Shown here: piece by piece, positions 1 to 10,579 of the stretch
Numbering within the stretch: position 1 is the first letter of the stretch
How the letters are laid out: each line of letters opens with the position of its first letter
From: Arenicola marina
Lineage: Eukaryota; Annelida; Polychaeta; Arenicolidae
Assembly (NCBI GenBank): GCA_964019135.1
Contig: OZ025260.1
Coordinates: forward strand, 23,616,254 to 23,680,253
Length of the DNA: 64,000 bases
Direction: 5' to 3'
Notes under the pieces: model-generated
Told to the model about the DNA's origin: nothing
What the model saw: only the letters and a program-made list of their open reading frames with translations
Databases searched by the model: none
Made by a program: the position numbers and the translations under genes

Positions 1-621
1 CTGAAGTCGCTCCGGAAGAAGCCATTCCGGACGAAGACATTGCCGCCGGAGTTCCGCGCGTGCGTCCATCACTTGAACGAGAGCTGTCAGGAGTCTTCAG
101 TCACAGCCCTCAAGACGGTCCGGCTGAAGATGAACATGGTGGAGGACATCCTGAGCCATGACCTCGGGGTCCAGATCGTCCATCAGGTGAGGGATCCCCG
201 GGGAACGCTGTCGTCGCGCTGGGCGCCTCACCGAGGAAAGACCCAGATCAAGGTGGTCCGCGAGGCGGCGACACTGTGTAAACAGATGGAGAATGATCTA
301 ATTGTGAGGCGCCGCCTGGAGGTGACCTTCCCCGGGCGTTTCTTGCAGACTCGTTACGAGGATCTGGCGTCGCGTCCTGGGGTCACCACCAAGGTCATCT
401 ACGACTTTCTCCCGATTCCAATAACCGTGAAACGTTTTTTTAATATGAGCACGCATGCGCGGAGTGATAGCGGACCAATCGGAACGCTGCGGGTCAACTC
501 GACTGCGACGTCTCTCGGCTGGCGGGAGCTTCTGCCGCCCCCTGTCATCCGGGTAATCACGGACATCTGTCAGCCGGTCTTGACGTCCCTAGGGTACGAT
601 AGCCAGGTGGAGGCAGAGTGA
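1..621 (+). CDS. Carbohydrate sulfotransferase, C-terminal part (5' end outside window)
   Basis: The frame is open from base 1 to the TGA at 619-621, giving about 206 residues, so the start lies upstream of the window. The segment VRDPRGTLSSR (codons from about 187) matches the 3'-phosphate-binding (3'-PB) motif of Golgi carbohydrate sulfotransferases (CHST1/3-like), which move sulfate from PAPS to sugars of glycoproteins or glycosaminoglycans. Further family hallmarks are ALKTVRL just before, a YEDLASRPG block, and a tail with GWRELL and a final LTSLGY. Family members are type II Golgi membrane proteins, so the missing 5' part should hold the membrane anchor and the 5'-PSB loop. No intron is visible in this part. 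The stop codon is the first base triplet of a 44-bp minisatellite. The exact sugar substrate cannot be told. Family call is firm; subfamily is not. Confidence 0.85.
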   Translation: MKSLRKKPFRTKTLPPEFRACVHHLNESCQESSVTALKTVRLKMNMVEDILSHDLGVQIVHQVRDPRGTLSSRWAPHRGKTQIKVVREAATLCKQMENDLIVRRRLEVTFPGRFLQTRYEDLASRPGVTTKVIYDFLPIPITVKRFFNMSTHARSDSGPIGTLRVNSTATSLGWRELLPPPVIRVITDICQPVLTSLGYDSQVEAE

Positions 622-1985
622 CCGCTGTGTGTGTGGGGTAGGACAGCCAGGGGGTGACATAGTGACCGCTGGGTGTGTGGGGTAGGACAGCCAGGGGGTG
701 ACAGAGTGAACGTTTGGTGTGTGGGGTAGGGCAGCCAAGGGGTGACCGCTTGGTGTGTGGGGTATGGCAGCCAGGGGGTGACACAGTGACAGCTGGGTGT
801 GTGGGGTAGGACAGCCAAGGGGTGACAGAGTGAACGCTTGGTGTGTGGGGTAGGGCAGCCAAGGGGTGACCGCTTGGTGTGTGGGGTATGACAGCCAGGG
901 GGTGACACAGTGACAGCTGGGTGTGTGGGGTAGGACAGCCAGGGGGTGACATAGGGACCGCTTGGTGTGTGGGGTAGGACAGCCAGGGGGTGACCGCTTG
1001 GTGTGTGGGGTAGGACAGCCAAGGGGTGACATAGTGACCGCTTGGTGTGTGGGGTAGGACAGCCTAGGGGTGACACAGTGACCGCTGGGTGTGTGGGGTA
1101 GGGCAGCCAAGGGGTGACCGCTGGGTGTGTGGGGTAGGACAGCCAGGGGGTGACATAGTGACCGCTGGGTGTGTGGGGTATGACAGCCAGGGGATGACAG
1201 AGTGCCCGCTTAATGTGTGGGTTAGGGCAGCCAAGGGGTGACATAGTGACTGCTTGGTGTGTGGGGTAGGGCAGCCAAGGGGTGACATTTTGACCGCTTG
1301 GTGTGTGGGGTATGACAGCCAGGGGGTGACAGAGTGACCGCTTGGTGTGTGGGGTAGGACAGCCAAGGGGTGACATAGTGACCGCTTGGTGTGTGGGGTA
1401 TGACAGCCAGGGGTGACATAGTGACCGCTTGGTGTGTGGGGTATGACAGCCAGGGGTGATATAGTGACCGCTTGGTGTGTGGGGTAGGACAGCCAAGGGG
1501 TGACATAGTGACCGCTTGGTGTGTGGGGTAGGACAGCCAAGGGGTGACATAGTGACCGCTTGGTGTGTGGGGTAGGACAGCCAAGGGGCGACATAGGGAC
1601 CGCTGGGTGTGTGTAGTAGGACAGCCTGGGGTGACATAGTGACCGCTTGGTGTGTGGGGTAGGGCAGCCAAGGGGTGACATAGTGACCACTGGGTGTGTT
1701 GGGTAGGACAGCCAGGGGGTGACATAGTGACCGCTTGGTGTGTGGGGTAGGACAGCCAAGGGGTGACATAGGGACCGCTGGGTGTGTGTAGTAGGACAGC
1801 CTGGGGTGACATAGTGACCGCTTGGTGTGTGGGGTAGGGCAGCCAAGGGGTGACATAGTGACCACTGGGTGTGTAGGGTATGACAGCCAGGGGGTGATAT
1901 AGTGACCGCTTGCTGTGTGGGGTAGGACAGCCAAGGGGTGACAGTGACCGCTTGCTGTGTGGGGTAGGACAGCCAAGGATTGCAT
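619..1985 (+). repeat. 44-bp minisatellite beginning at the sulfotransferase stop codon
   Basis: About 31 units with consensus start GACCGCTTGGTGTGTGGGGT, followed by AGGACAGCCAAGGGGTGACA and TAGT. Some units are 36 bp because the last eight bases are missing. Variant positions (CTTGG/CTGGG, GGACAGCC/GGGCAGCC, AAGGGG/AGGGGG) recur in blocks, which points to unequal exchange of higher-order groups. The array starts at the TGA of the sulfotransferase and so probably forms its 3' UTR or flank. The unit has no stop codon on the minus strand, which explains the long antisense open frames; these are not genes. Confidence 0.95.
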
Positions 1986-2470
1986 TCTTTATAGCCTATC
2001 TCCCATGGTCAGTGCCACGATGTCGGTTTTTACCTGCTGCTTTAAAGGCATTCAATTGGCACTGATATTTTAGATTAAATATGTATGTTAATACCTTGAT
2101 ACAGCGTTAATGCAGTAGATGCCTTGCGATAGCAATAATGAAATATAATATGGAACACTGTTACATGAAGCCTCATTTCACTTTATTTCTCAGTGCATCA
2201 AATATTATTGAATTAAATGCAAGATAATTATGACGAAGGAATTAGTAATCCGCTGTATAATATTGCTTATTTCAGGGTCTCAGATACAATACTGCATGTC
2301 CGCTTATCGTATCACAGTGTGATAATCTGCACCGATATGTATCCCTTTTCACACCTGCACGGATTTCGTTATAGAGATCGTCATAATGCCGGGGCAGTTC
2401 GCAGAATCGGGGCTTGGAAATGCTCTGGTATAATCTGTCTCAGAATGTTGACAGCGGGAGAGCTGATATA
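1986..2470. other. Gene-free AT-rich flank
   Basis: AT-rich single-copy-looking DNA between the minisatellite and the inverted repeat. I see no gene, RNA or element boundary here. Confidence 0.6.
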
Positions 2471-2715
2471 TATACTACTCACAATTTGCTAAAGATCACC
2501 TCTATGTAGAGATATCTGAGTGTATAACAGGTGACTGTGTACTTCTACAATAATACAGATAAACCTTCCCCGATCTGTGTCCAATCTGTTACTCGTGTGC
2601 CACCATGAATGGTAAAGGCGAACGTCTTTGTATTATAGTAGAATTACACAGTCACCTGTTATACACTCAGATATCTCTGCATAGAGGTGATCCTCAGCCA
2701 ATTGTGAGTAGTATA
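2471..2715. repeat. Inverted repeat with 84-bp arms
   Basis: The left arm 2471-2554 is the reverse complement of the right arm 2632-2715 with only a few mismatches; shared blocks include TATACTACTCACAATT, GATCACCTCTATG and GAGATATCTGAGTGTATAAC. The 77-bp centre is unrelated. The transcript would fold into a long hairpin. It could be a small foldback element or a hairpin RNA locus; no coding potential is evident. Confidence 0.8.
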
Positions 2716-2772
2716 GTGAAAGCGGGTCGCTGCCACTGCTATCCGTCCGGTACCACTGTGTGTGACCGATAT

Positions 2773-2792
2773 GGGGGGAGGGGGGGGGGGGC
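2773..2792 (+). repeat. G-tract
   Basis: A run of G broken by a single A and ending GCGG, capable of forming a G-quadruplex in principle. Confidence 0.7.
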
Positions 2793-2980
2793 GGTTGTCA
2801 CCGCAGATATGATATCATTCTGCTGCTTGGGGGCTACATTAAAGTCATCGGTGCTGTTTTACATATCGCTTGTCTTCTTGACCCTGGGAAGTGCTTTGAA
2901 TGGGTCATACAGACTCCGTGTGTCCACCAAAGTGGCCTAAGACACCAAACCATCACTAAGTCCTCCACGGTCTCTGTCTC

Positions 2981-3065
2981 ACCCCGGTAGCTCAGTTGGT
3001 ATTACGCTCGGCCTAGCCTCTGCAGCTCCCATTGGGGTCATATTGGAGTTCATAATTCGAAAATG
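2981..3065 (+). mobile_element. Possible tRNA-derived SINE head (decayed)
   Basis: CCCCGGTAGCTCAGTTGGTA followed by CGCTCGGCCT resembles the 5' part of a tRNA gene, with an A-box-like TAGCTCAGTTGG at 2988-2999. The expected B box is not intact; only a weak TTCGAA lies near 3055. I infer an old SINE head, not a working tRNA gene. Confidence 0.4.
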
Positions 3066-4982
3066 ACACCGGCTTAAATTTCTCAATCCGAAAATATTTC
3101 TGTTTGTGCTTGTGTTTTTCAGCGGGAAATCGTTTGAAAATGTTGTACTTAATGAGCGTAAAGACGGTTTGTGTGGGCTATACTGGTCACTATATCTTTG
3201 TTATAAAAGAGTTGTGGGGTACCAGCGATGCTGTTAATTACATCTTCATTGTTGTATAGTTTGATTACAAAAATGTGACGACGCTGCAAAAGTATGAAAT
3301 AGCTGTGTGTACCGCACATTAAATTGTATTTAAACGGTTGTTTTGCGCACGGCAATATTATTTGAAAAAATCGTTTTAATTGTAAATGTTAATAAAACAA
3401 ATTGTCGCGAATTGCATCATGTGTATTGCGTAACATATGTAGAATAGTTCTTGTTGACATCATTTATGCTGTTGAGTGTTCGGTTTCGTCACTGAGTGCT
3501 TTATGATTGTTACTGTCTGACGCTTTACCAAAACTAATACAAACCAAGTCAAAGCGTGCATTATGATATTTGCTTTGGAATAAAGATTTTCATTACGCCT
3601 TTTTCTTTTTTCCAAGAATGTATGTAGCTAATACTTCTAGCTATATGGGTAAATACGATCGCGAGAGATTACTAGCTTATCTGAATATGACGTTATACAG
3701 GGCATTTTAGTTCGTAATGACCTGAAGAAAAAAAATGATTCTGGTAATAGACCAGTGGCCTATTTCACGCACATGGTTTAGCCGACTTCGGGGCTTCGTC
3801 GGCTCAAATCGTCCAACATTTACATGGTAACTTTAGCCGACTAAGTTCCATAGTCCCGCGTTCGTGACTTGAACCACAGAAAGTGGTTTGCTTCTACAAA
3901 CATCTAGAACTTATTTTCCCCACTAAATCAGCATGGCTCTTATAATAACATAGATAGAATGGGTTTGGTTCTACATAGATTGAATCAACACTATGAACCC
4001 TTGCCACACAAGCTAGAAAATGCAAGTTGAATCCAGGATTTAAAAAAAGGTCGTGCAGGGGTCCACTGTGAGTGGGATGAGGTCTCTGGAAACGTAAGAC
4101 AGAGGGAAGGAAGAGGGGAAAGGGGGAGCTTTCCTGTAAACTTAGGGGAACATTAGGGGACAATGCCAACAATGGGAAACTACACCAAAAAAAGAGGGGC
4201 AACAGCAAATGGACCACACGCCTTTTCACCCCATGCACTCTGCCAGTGGAACGTTATGAAAGGAACTTATTTGGATTCATTAAGCGGTTATTGGGCTATA
4301 GGTAGGACCAGAGTTACAGTGGTGGGAGTTCAGGGCCACTACAAAGATGATACTGGTTACAATTATTGAGGGCAACGGTTTGGAAACAAATTACACCAGC
4401 ATCCAATACGATCATGATTACATTAGATGTTGAAGGAAGCGGACAATGCGGACAAAAGCAAGAAGCATGTTCTCTAATTCAATATCAAAACAAAGAAATC
4501 CTTATGTGCTGTACTTTTGATAAGAATAGTTGCGGATGAGGGCAAATTTGAAACAACAAAAGTACATACCATTACTTACAAGTAAGTTGAGGGTATAATT
4601 TGACAAATTATAACATATTGACATATTATGTTACAAAGCTATGTTACTTATGTTGCGTATTTGATGGCTAGTACCTGAGTATATGAGCCAGTAAGACGGG
4701 GAGAAACCTTCACCCATTTACATAATAACCAGGGGTCATGGAAGTCTTGCTCATAAATATCATAATGCAACCTTGGATGTCAGCCCCCGAGCCTCAACAC
4801 CATTTTCTTTCGCCAGATGGCGCTAATGACTAGACCCTAAGAACAAACACGTGCTGTGTGCATCATGTTCTTCCAGAGTAAAACTCAGGTTTGCAAGACA
4901 AATGACAAAATGAAGGTTATAGCATGGCTTCTTCCGTGCCTCGCAAAATAATAACAAAAATAAGGGGACAAAGATTATGTTT
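3066..4982. other. Gene-free region
   Basis: No gene or element end recognised. The only local structure noted is a hairpin at 3780-3804 with seven-base arms AGCCGAC/GTCGGCT. Open frames on both strands around 3894-4369 have no domain I recognise and look fortuitous. Confidence 0.5.
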
Positions 4983-7040
4983 ATTACTGACAGAAGTTGA
5001 ACACTTTTGTTAGTGTACTGCTATGTTCGGTTTGTAAATTTGTATGTTTGTCAGCTTTTCTGTTCGCTCGATTCAGGTCGTAATTTGACAGCTACGGTCA
5101 TCGGTCTTGACCAAAAGGTAGATTGTTGAAATGGCTCGGTCCAGTTCGTTAATGGCATATGTAGGTCAAAGGTCAAGGTCACAGCGATTCTTTATAAAAA
5201 AAGTTAAAACGCATATATCTCCGTTAATATTAGGGATAGAGATCTCGGGTATATTTTAGAATGTGCTGCCCATTAAGGGGCATCTTTCGTGTATGTTCAC
5301 TTTTTGACGCGTCTTATTCATTTTCGAGTAAAATGAGATAATAGTTTTTTCGAAAAACGCACTAAATCACCTCAGTCAGTTTGTGAGCTTTTAGACATAT
5401 TTAAAACCAAGTTATCGCTATAGGGTTCTGACATGTCCTAGAAATAGGGATAGGAGTAACCTCTGTAGAATCTTAGGTCTTTCCAGTGCGTCACGTGACG
5501 TCACGATGACGTCACTTTCGGTATATACAAAAAATTGTCAAAAATCGAAAAAAACATGCACAAAATGCTAGACCGGAGTCATATTGGAGAGAAAGTGATC
5601 TTCTGTAGAGCTGGATAGTAAAAACAATACGTTCCCATCTTACTTCCGGTTCCAGAGTGGCGGGAAGTTGTCTATGGGGCTTCATATGTAAAAGCCCTCC
5701 ATCTTTCAAGCTGGGAAAAATGTCAAACACTACCAGAATTTTTTCTTTGGTTAAATATGGTACCTAGAAGAAATAATGGATATCATATGGTATTTGAATA
5801 AGAAATGACGTGACAGGAATTTTTTGAAATTTCGCCAATGGTTACAGATGGGGATTTTCAGCGCTGGCAAGGGCTCCCACGGGCGACCTATGCCAGTTAT
5901 CGTTCTATGCTTGCAGTTGTGGATGGACCAGATTGAGATGAGCTACCCAATGTAAACTTGGTGACATAACCTAATAACTTTTTGGTATATGGTCGAAAAC
6001 GTTTAACATGGAACCCTATGGGGAAAATACAATTTCATTCAATTTCACATACATTCGGTTGAGCGGTCTCACTTTGCTTTACCATGGTGAGAGATGTGGA
6101 TGAGTACAAGAGTCTTAGGGTCAGCCCATGGCGAACGCTCATCTCAGTTTTGTTTCCATGGCAACCGAAGATTTGCCCAATGAGAAAGTAAACGGATTCC
6201 ATCTAATTAAAAAAAATCGTCAAAAATCAGGAAAACAAGCTAGAGCTCGGATATTTGCGGATAATGGTAGGGAATATATGTCTCCAGATCACTATTAGCA
6301 GTGGAACATTATTATAGTTTTAATCTTGGGTACAGATTCCTTTCTTTGTCTGCTCGTGTTTCATTTATTCGTAATGATGAAGACTATCAATTTCCGGTAA
6401 TTAGGTTAAGCCATATCTAAAGAGCTGACAGTCCTACCGCCATACTAGTCAACGTTTTGGATTGAGGGCACAAACATTTGTGTCTTGATATTTGGACGTT
6501 GTCGTGCGTTATGCTATGACGCCAGCATGATGTCATGACGTTATAATTTGGTAAAGATCATTACTCGGTTGTTATACGTCATAGCGACTTCCGGTTTGTT
6601 TGTGATTACACTTTAAACCAAGGCCCAACTGGTACCATGCGTAACTTTTTTTTGCGCTGCTGAAACGTGTGCGTCAAAAATGACGTCCAATTTACGTTAC
6701 CCGACATAATTGCGGAATCTATTAATTTTCAACTACTTAGGCACTAGCTACGATCACGAGAGTGCATGTAATGTGAGAAAATAAGAAGCCAAATTGTTTA
6801 TTTTGGTAAACGTCAGTGACGTCATGTGACGTCACGATGACGAGTTAGAGCAAGTTAGAGCTGAGATTGTTACGGTACTTAGTAGGGCTGAACAATATAT
6901 GAACATACCGGGGCTCACAATTGACGTATTGCCCTTAGCCTGGCAACCATGGCGCCGCACAAAGGGGACCCCCCTGGCTCGGTCGCCAATGACGAGAGAA
7001 TGGGGAAATGGACTCAAGGCACTTTCGATTCCCTCACTGT
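4983..7040 (-). repeat. Diverged copy of the main repeat family, reverse orientation
   Basis: Unit landmarks appear in reverse complement and reversed order: a terminal TACTGACAGAAGTTGAACAC tail at 4983, AGGTCAAAGGTCAAGGTCA near 5164-5182, a TGACGTCA cluster near 5494-5515, TTACTTCCGGTTCCAGA near 5640, AAACGTTTAACATGG near 5998 and GTTTCCATGGCAAC at 6152-6165. From about 6200 to 7040 it matches the reverse-oriented segment at 25206-25965. Much more diverged than the array units, so older. Its tail matches the tail of the unit ending at about 50521. Confidence 0.75.
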
Positions 7041-7386
7041 TGCCCCTTGTAGGTGCGATTGTAGGCTGAAATGCCCGTTTGTATGAGCTATTTTAAGCTA
7101 CATTGACCGCTGCAGGCCATATTTAGACCAAATAGTATTATAATTTAGCAAATGAATTCTCCTGATGGTCGGTAACAAAATCAATTCTGTCAGTAAGCCT
7201 CAGCCTCCGGCTGATTTCGGTTCTTTTTCTCATTGGTGATATGTTCTCTTGTGGTCCACCAACCACCCTTGCCCTCATAATATATAATATATAACATAAT
7301 ACATAACCAGATATTATGTAAGATATTTATACGATTGCTGATAAAACAAGCGCAAAAAAAGAGAAAAGAAAGGCAGACAGAAAAAC
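7041..7386. other. Spacer before the repeat array
   Basis: AT-rich, with an ATAATATATAATATATAAC-like stretch near 7277. No gene seen. The array head begins abruptly at 7387 after the bases GACAGAAAAAC. Confidence 0.5.
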
Positions 7387-8596
7387 AAGAAGTCAGTGAG
7401 GACACTGATGATGACGAAAATCGACTTTGGGTCAAAGGGCGTGTACTTTGCGACCAGTCCCGACTCTCTAGCGTCGCTATTAAGCGAACGGCGGCCATCG
7501 ACGAGTAAGGAGTGCCGGTCGATATCGCTATTCACTCATAATGGGAGCCTCAGCAAAGGGGGGTGCAACCCTTGCGAGCGCTCTAGCGGCCAAACTAAGC
7601 GTCCTAGAGCAATTCTACCATATTAGAGTTTAAGTGAACATGACATTTTGTTCTCAAGAGCGATTGCTCGACTCATTATGAATGGCGCTACGATTGTACT
7701 TTTTATCTAATAATACGTCATCGTGACGAGACATGACGTCATTTGACGTTCGCGAAAATGCTCAAGATGGCTTCTATTTCTTTAATGTACCTACTTATCA
7801 ACCCGGTTATGACAGATATTGCCAAAGTGGCTGAAAATAAAGGAAACCTAACATTTCGTAGGAGCACGTTAGCTATGACGTCATTTTTGACGCATACTTA
7901 TCCCCTGCGCCAAAAAAGTTACACACGGCACACACTGTCCCTGAACACGACCTGCAACGTCAAGCAACCCGAAAGTCGCCATACCTTATAATAGCTGAGT
8001 AATAGCTTACGTAAGATGCGTGACGTCATGACGTCATAGTGACGTTATGACGTGACGCACGACAAGGTCCAAGTGGCAATACGCCAAGGTTTACTGCCAC
8101 AACTTATCCGATTAAAGAGCTAGGCGATAGAAAGAATAGTCCTTCAGCTATGGCTTTGTGAAATGGTCAAAAAATGCATTAGCTTATCATTGCGGAAACA
8201 CGGAGACCGACGACAAGAACAAAGACCACTGTAGGCGAAGTGATACAGCAACTAATTTGCTTCTTTTTACTCTTTTTCTGACCATCAATGTTCCCTACCA
8301 TTTGACGCAAACATCACAGCTCTAGCTTGCTTTTCTGATTTTTGACGATTTTTTCAAGATGGACACAATCTCCATTCACTCATCATTGGCGGCCCCGCAA
8401 AGGTGTCGTCCCACTTTGGAGCGCTCTAGCGCCATAACTAGACAAGATCCGCCTAATTAAAGCACTAAGTGATCTGAAGATGCTTATTGGCAACTAGTTG
8501 GCGAAAAGAATGCAATTTTAGCATTGTTATCTGATTTTTGACGATTTTTCTTTCAATGGCAAGAATCTGTATGTTGATCATTAGGCCAGTGGCTTC

Positions 8597-8610
8597 GTTG
8601 CCATGGAAAC
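8597..8610 (+). promoter_or_regulatory. X-box-like (RFX-type) palindrome in repeat unit
   Basis: GTTGCCATGGAAAC fits the published RFX consensus (GT, four bases, AT, four bases, AC type imperfect palindrome). The motif is directly seen; binding is an inference. The same motif recurs in at least 14 forward positions in the window. Confidence 0.4.
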
Positions 8611-9276
8611 AAAAAGTAATACAGAGATCGCCGTGTTTTTCTTATAACTTGCTTTAAGATGATATTATCTCACTGTGTGGCGAAGGAGACTGAAATAGCT
8701 TGAGCGGAAGTAGGTCATATTCGATCAAGTTCATTTTTTCCCATAGGATCCCATGTTAAACGATTTCGACTATATACCAAAAAGTAATGTGGCTATGGAA
8801 CCATGTTGACAGATTATGACTCAGCTTAGAAGTATCCATCCACAGCTGCAAGCATTGAGTGATGGCTTGAATAGGACACCCGTGGGAGCCTCTGCTAACA
8901 CCAAAAAGCCGTATCTTTCACCATTGGCTAAATTTCAAAAAAATCCTGTGACGTCACTATTCGCTCTAATTGCATATGGTAAGCACTGTGGCTACTAGAC
9001 GACATGTTCAACTAACGAAAAAATCCCGGTGTTGTTTGATGGAGGCACTTGCGACATACGTGACAAAACATTTTTTCCCAGCCTAAAGATACAGCCCTTT
9101 TAACATGGGAAGTCCCATAGAGAAATTCCCCCGGCCCTGGAACCGGAAGTAAGATAGGAACATATTCTTTTTAGTTTGTAGCTATACGAGGAACTACTTT
9201 TCCTACAATATAATGCTAATCTCGCATTTTTGTGATTTTTTTCTGATTTTTGATGATTTTTTGTAATTACCAAAAG

Positions 9277-9299
9277 TGACGTCATCGTGACGTCACGTG
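9277..9299. promoter_or_regulatory. Double TGACGTCA (CRE) plus CACGTG cluster
   Basis: Two full cAMP-response-element palindromes TGACGTCA (9277-9284 and 9288-9295) overlap a CACGTG E-box (9294-9299). The block recurs in nearly every unit. Function is not shown by the sequence. Confidence 0.4.
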
Positions 9300-9613
9300 A
9301 CGTATCAGAAAATTCTAAGATTCAACGCAAATCATCACAATTCATATTTCTATGACATATTTGAACATCATAGCGATAGCTTTATGGCAAATGTGCCAAA
9401 AAGCGAAAAAACTGACAGAGGTCATTTAGTGCGCTTTCCGCAAAACCTATTACCTCATTTTCCTCGAAAATGAGTATTACGCATCAAACAGTGAACAATA
9501 CCCGAAAACTGCACCTGAAAGAGGGGCACATTCTGAAACTAATTCGAGATCTCTAGCTTTAATATTAACGGAAATATAAGCGTTTTCAGGGTTTTTTTCA
9601 CAAAATCGCTGTG

Positions 9614-9632
9614 ACCTTGACCTTTGACCTTT
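9614..9632 (-). promoter_or_regulatory. Composite nuclear-receptor site (ERRE/SF-1 half-site plus DR1)
   Basis: On the minus strand the block reads AGGTCAAAGGTCAAGGTCA. It holds a perfect DR1 (AGGTCAAAGGTCA, 9620-9632) overlapping TCAAGGTCA (9614-9622), the extended half-site of ERR/NR5A receptors. It recurs in all well-kept units. Motif certain; use by receptors is inference. Confidence 0.4.
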
Positions 9633-9750
9633 CGACCTGCGTGACGAGAATGTTGTAGCCCTATTAGCTGGCTATAAGATGTTAAAGATTGCGAAACGAT
9701 ACGTGTAGCATTTAGGCCACAAAGAGACTTCCCGTTTTCGAGTGGGACAG

Positions 9751-9808
9751 ACATACATACATACATACATACATACATACATACATACATACATACATAC
9801 ATACATAC
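9751..9808 (+). repeat. (TACA)n microsatellite
   Basis: About 14 TACA repeats inside the tail of unit 1, between GAGTGGGACAGACA and CACACAAACACGACC. Its equivalents are the joining site for the three Penelope-like 3' ends downstream. Confidence 0.95.
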
Positions 9809-9867
9809 ACACAAACACGACCAACCGACATATGCCGAAAATTGAAAATTTCAATTTTCGTCATAAC

Positions 9868-10230
9868 AAGAAGTCAGTGAGGATACTGATGATGACGAAA
9901 ATCGACTTTGGATCAAAGAGCGTGTATTTTGCAACCAGTCCCGACTGTCTAGCGTCGCTATTAAGCGAACGGCGGCCATCGACGAGTAAGGAGTGCCGGT
10001 CGATATCGCCGTTCACTCATAATGGGAGCCTCGGCAAAGGGGGGTGCAACTCTTGCGAGCGCTCTAGCGGCCAAACTAAGCGTCCTAGAGCAATTCTATC
10101 GCAATTTTCGCTGGTCAACCCGCCATCCATCTCTCGCTTCAGGCGCTACGAATTTTACTTTTTATCTAATAGTACGTCATCATGACGCGACATGACGTCA
10201 TTTGACGTTTGCAAAAATGCTTAAGATGGC
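9868..10230 (+). repeat. Unit 2, left part; outer target duplication
   Basis: Head of unit 2 up to CTTAAGATGGC, then cut off by a fragment of the Penelope-like element. The same sequence (same ATACTGATG and GGATCAAAGAGCGTG variants) continues without a break near 15904-16267, so 9868-10230 plus the preceding (TACA)n is one arm of a target duplication of more than 400 bp. Confidence 0.8.
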
Positions 10231-10283
10231 ATGAACCCATCGCTTTGTTGAGTCCTGAGCCCGAGCGTTTAATTCACCCATAA
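10231..10283 (+). mobile_element. 5'-truncated 3' end of the Penelope-like element (fragment A)
   Basis: About 50 bp (GAACCCATCGCTTTGTTGAG through TTCACCCATAA) identical to the last bases of the full element ending at 15825. It joins directly to (TACA)n. This is an extreme 5' truncation, as expected from aborted target-primed reverse transcription. Confidence 0.8.
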
Positions 10284-10579
10284 TACATACATACATACAT
10301 ACATACACACAAACACGACCAACCGACATATGCCGAAAATTGAAAATTTCAATTTTCGTCATAACAAGAAGTCAGTGAGGATACTGATGATGACGAAAAT
10401 CGACTTTGGATCAAAGAGCGTGTATTTTGCAACCAGTCCCGACTGTCTAGCGTCGCTATTAAGCGAACGGCGGCCATCGACGAGTAAGGAGTGCCGGTCG
10501 ATATCGCCGTTCACTCATAATGGGAGCCTCGGCGAAGGGGGGTGCAACTCTTGCGAGCGCTCTAGCGGCCAAACTAAGC
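10284..10579 (+). repeat. Target duplication between fragments A and B (296 bp)
   Basis: Starts at (TACA)n, runs through the palindrome and the unit head at 10366, and stops at GGCCAAACTAAGC. The matching right-hand copy is 10651-10810 continued at 15986-16117, 292 bp; the four-base difference is one TACA. Confidence 0.8.

Larger units (their letters stand above)
7387..9867 (+). repeat. Repeat unit 1, long form (2.48 kb), reference copy
   Basis: Starts with the head AAGAAGTCAGTGAGGACACT and ends with the AT-rich palindrome and CGTCATAAC just before the next head at 9868. Internal order: head (7387-7726), GAGACATGACGTCATTT sub-head, GTTGCCATGGAAAC (8597-8610), AAACGATTTCGACTATATACC (near 8759), ACCGGAAGTAAGATAGGAAC (near 9141), TGACGTCA cluster (9277-9299), TGACCTTGACCTTTGACCT (9614-9632), (TACA)n, palindrome. 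The motif TGATTTTTGACGATTTTT recurs three times inside. No protein family is recognisable in any frame; the short open frames recur only because the DNA recurs. Confidence 0.9.

Noticed and set aside
570-1985. Long minus-strand open frames (up to 471 residues) with HTPSGHYVTPWLSYPT-type repeats
   Set aside because: They come from a 44-bp minisatellite that has no stop on that strand; several frames are open at once and no domain is present.
7387-7440. CTGATGA followed by GAAA in the unit head, resembling a hammerhead core
   Set aside because: Only four bases lie between CTGATGA and GAAA, so stem II cannot form, and no flanking stem I pairing is seen.
7810-7991. Recurring 60-residue frame starting MTDIAKVAENKGNLTFRRST
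   Set aside because: Same reasoning: repeat-borne, no domain, no promoter or splice context.
8816-8998. Recurring 60-residue frame starting MTQLSIIHPQLQALSDGLNR in about ten units
   Set aside because: Recurs because the DNA repeats; two copies (near 57500 and 62350) carry stops, no known domain, and substitutions do not clearly favour silent sites.
9539-9854. Minus-strand frames rich in MYVC repeats
   Set aside because: Translation of the (TACA)n microsatellite.
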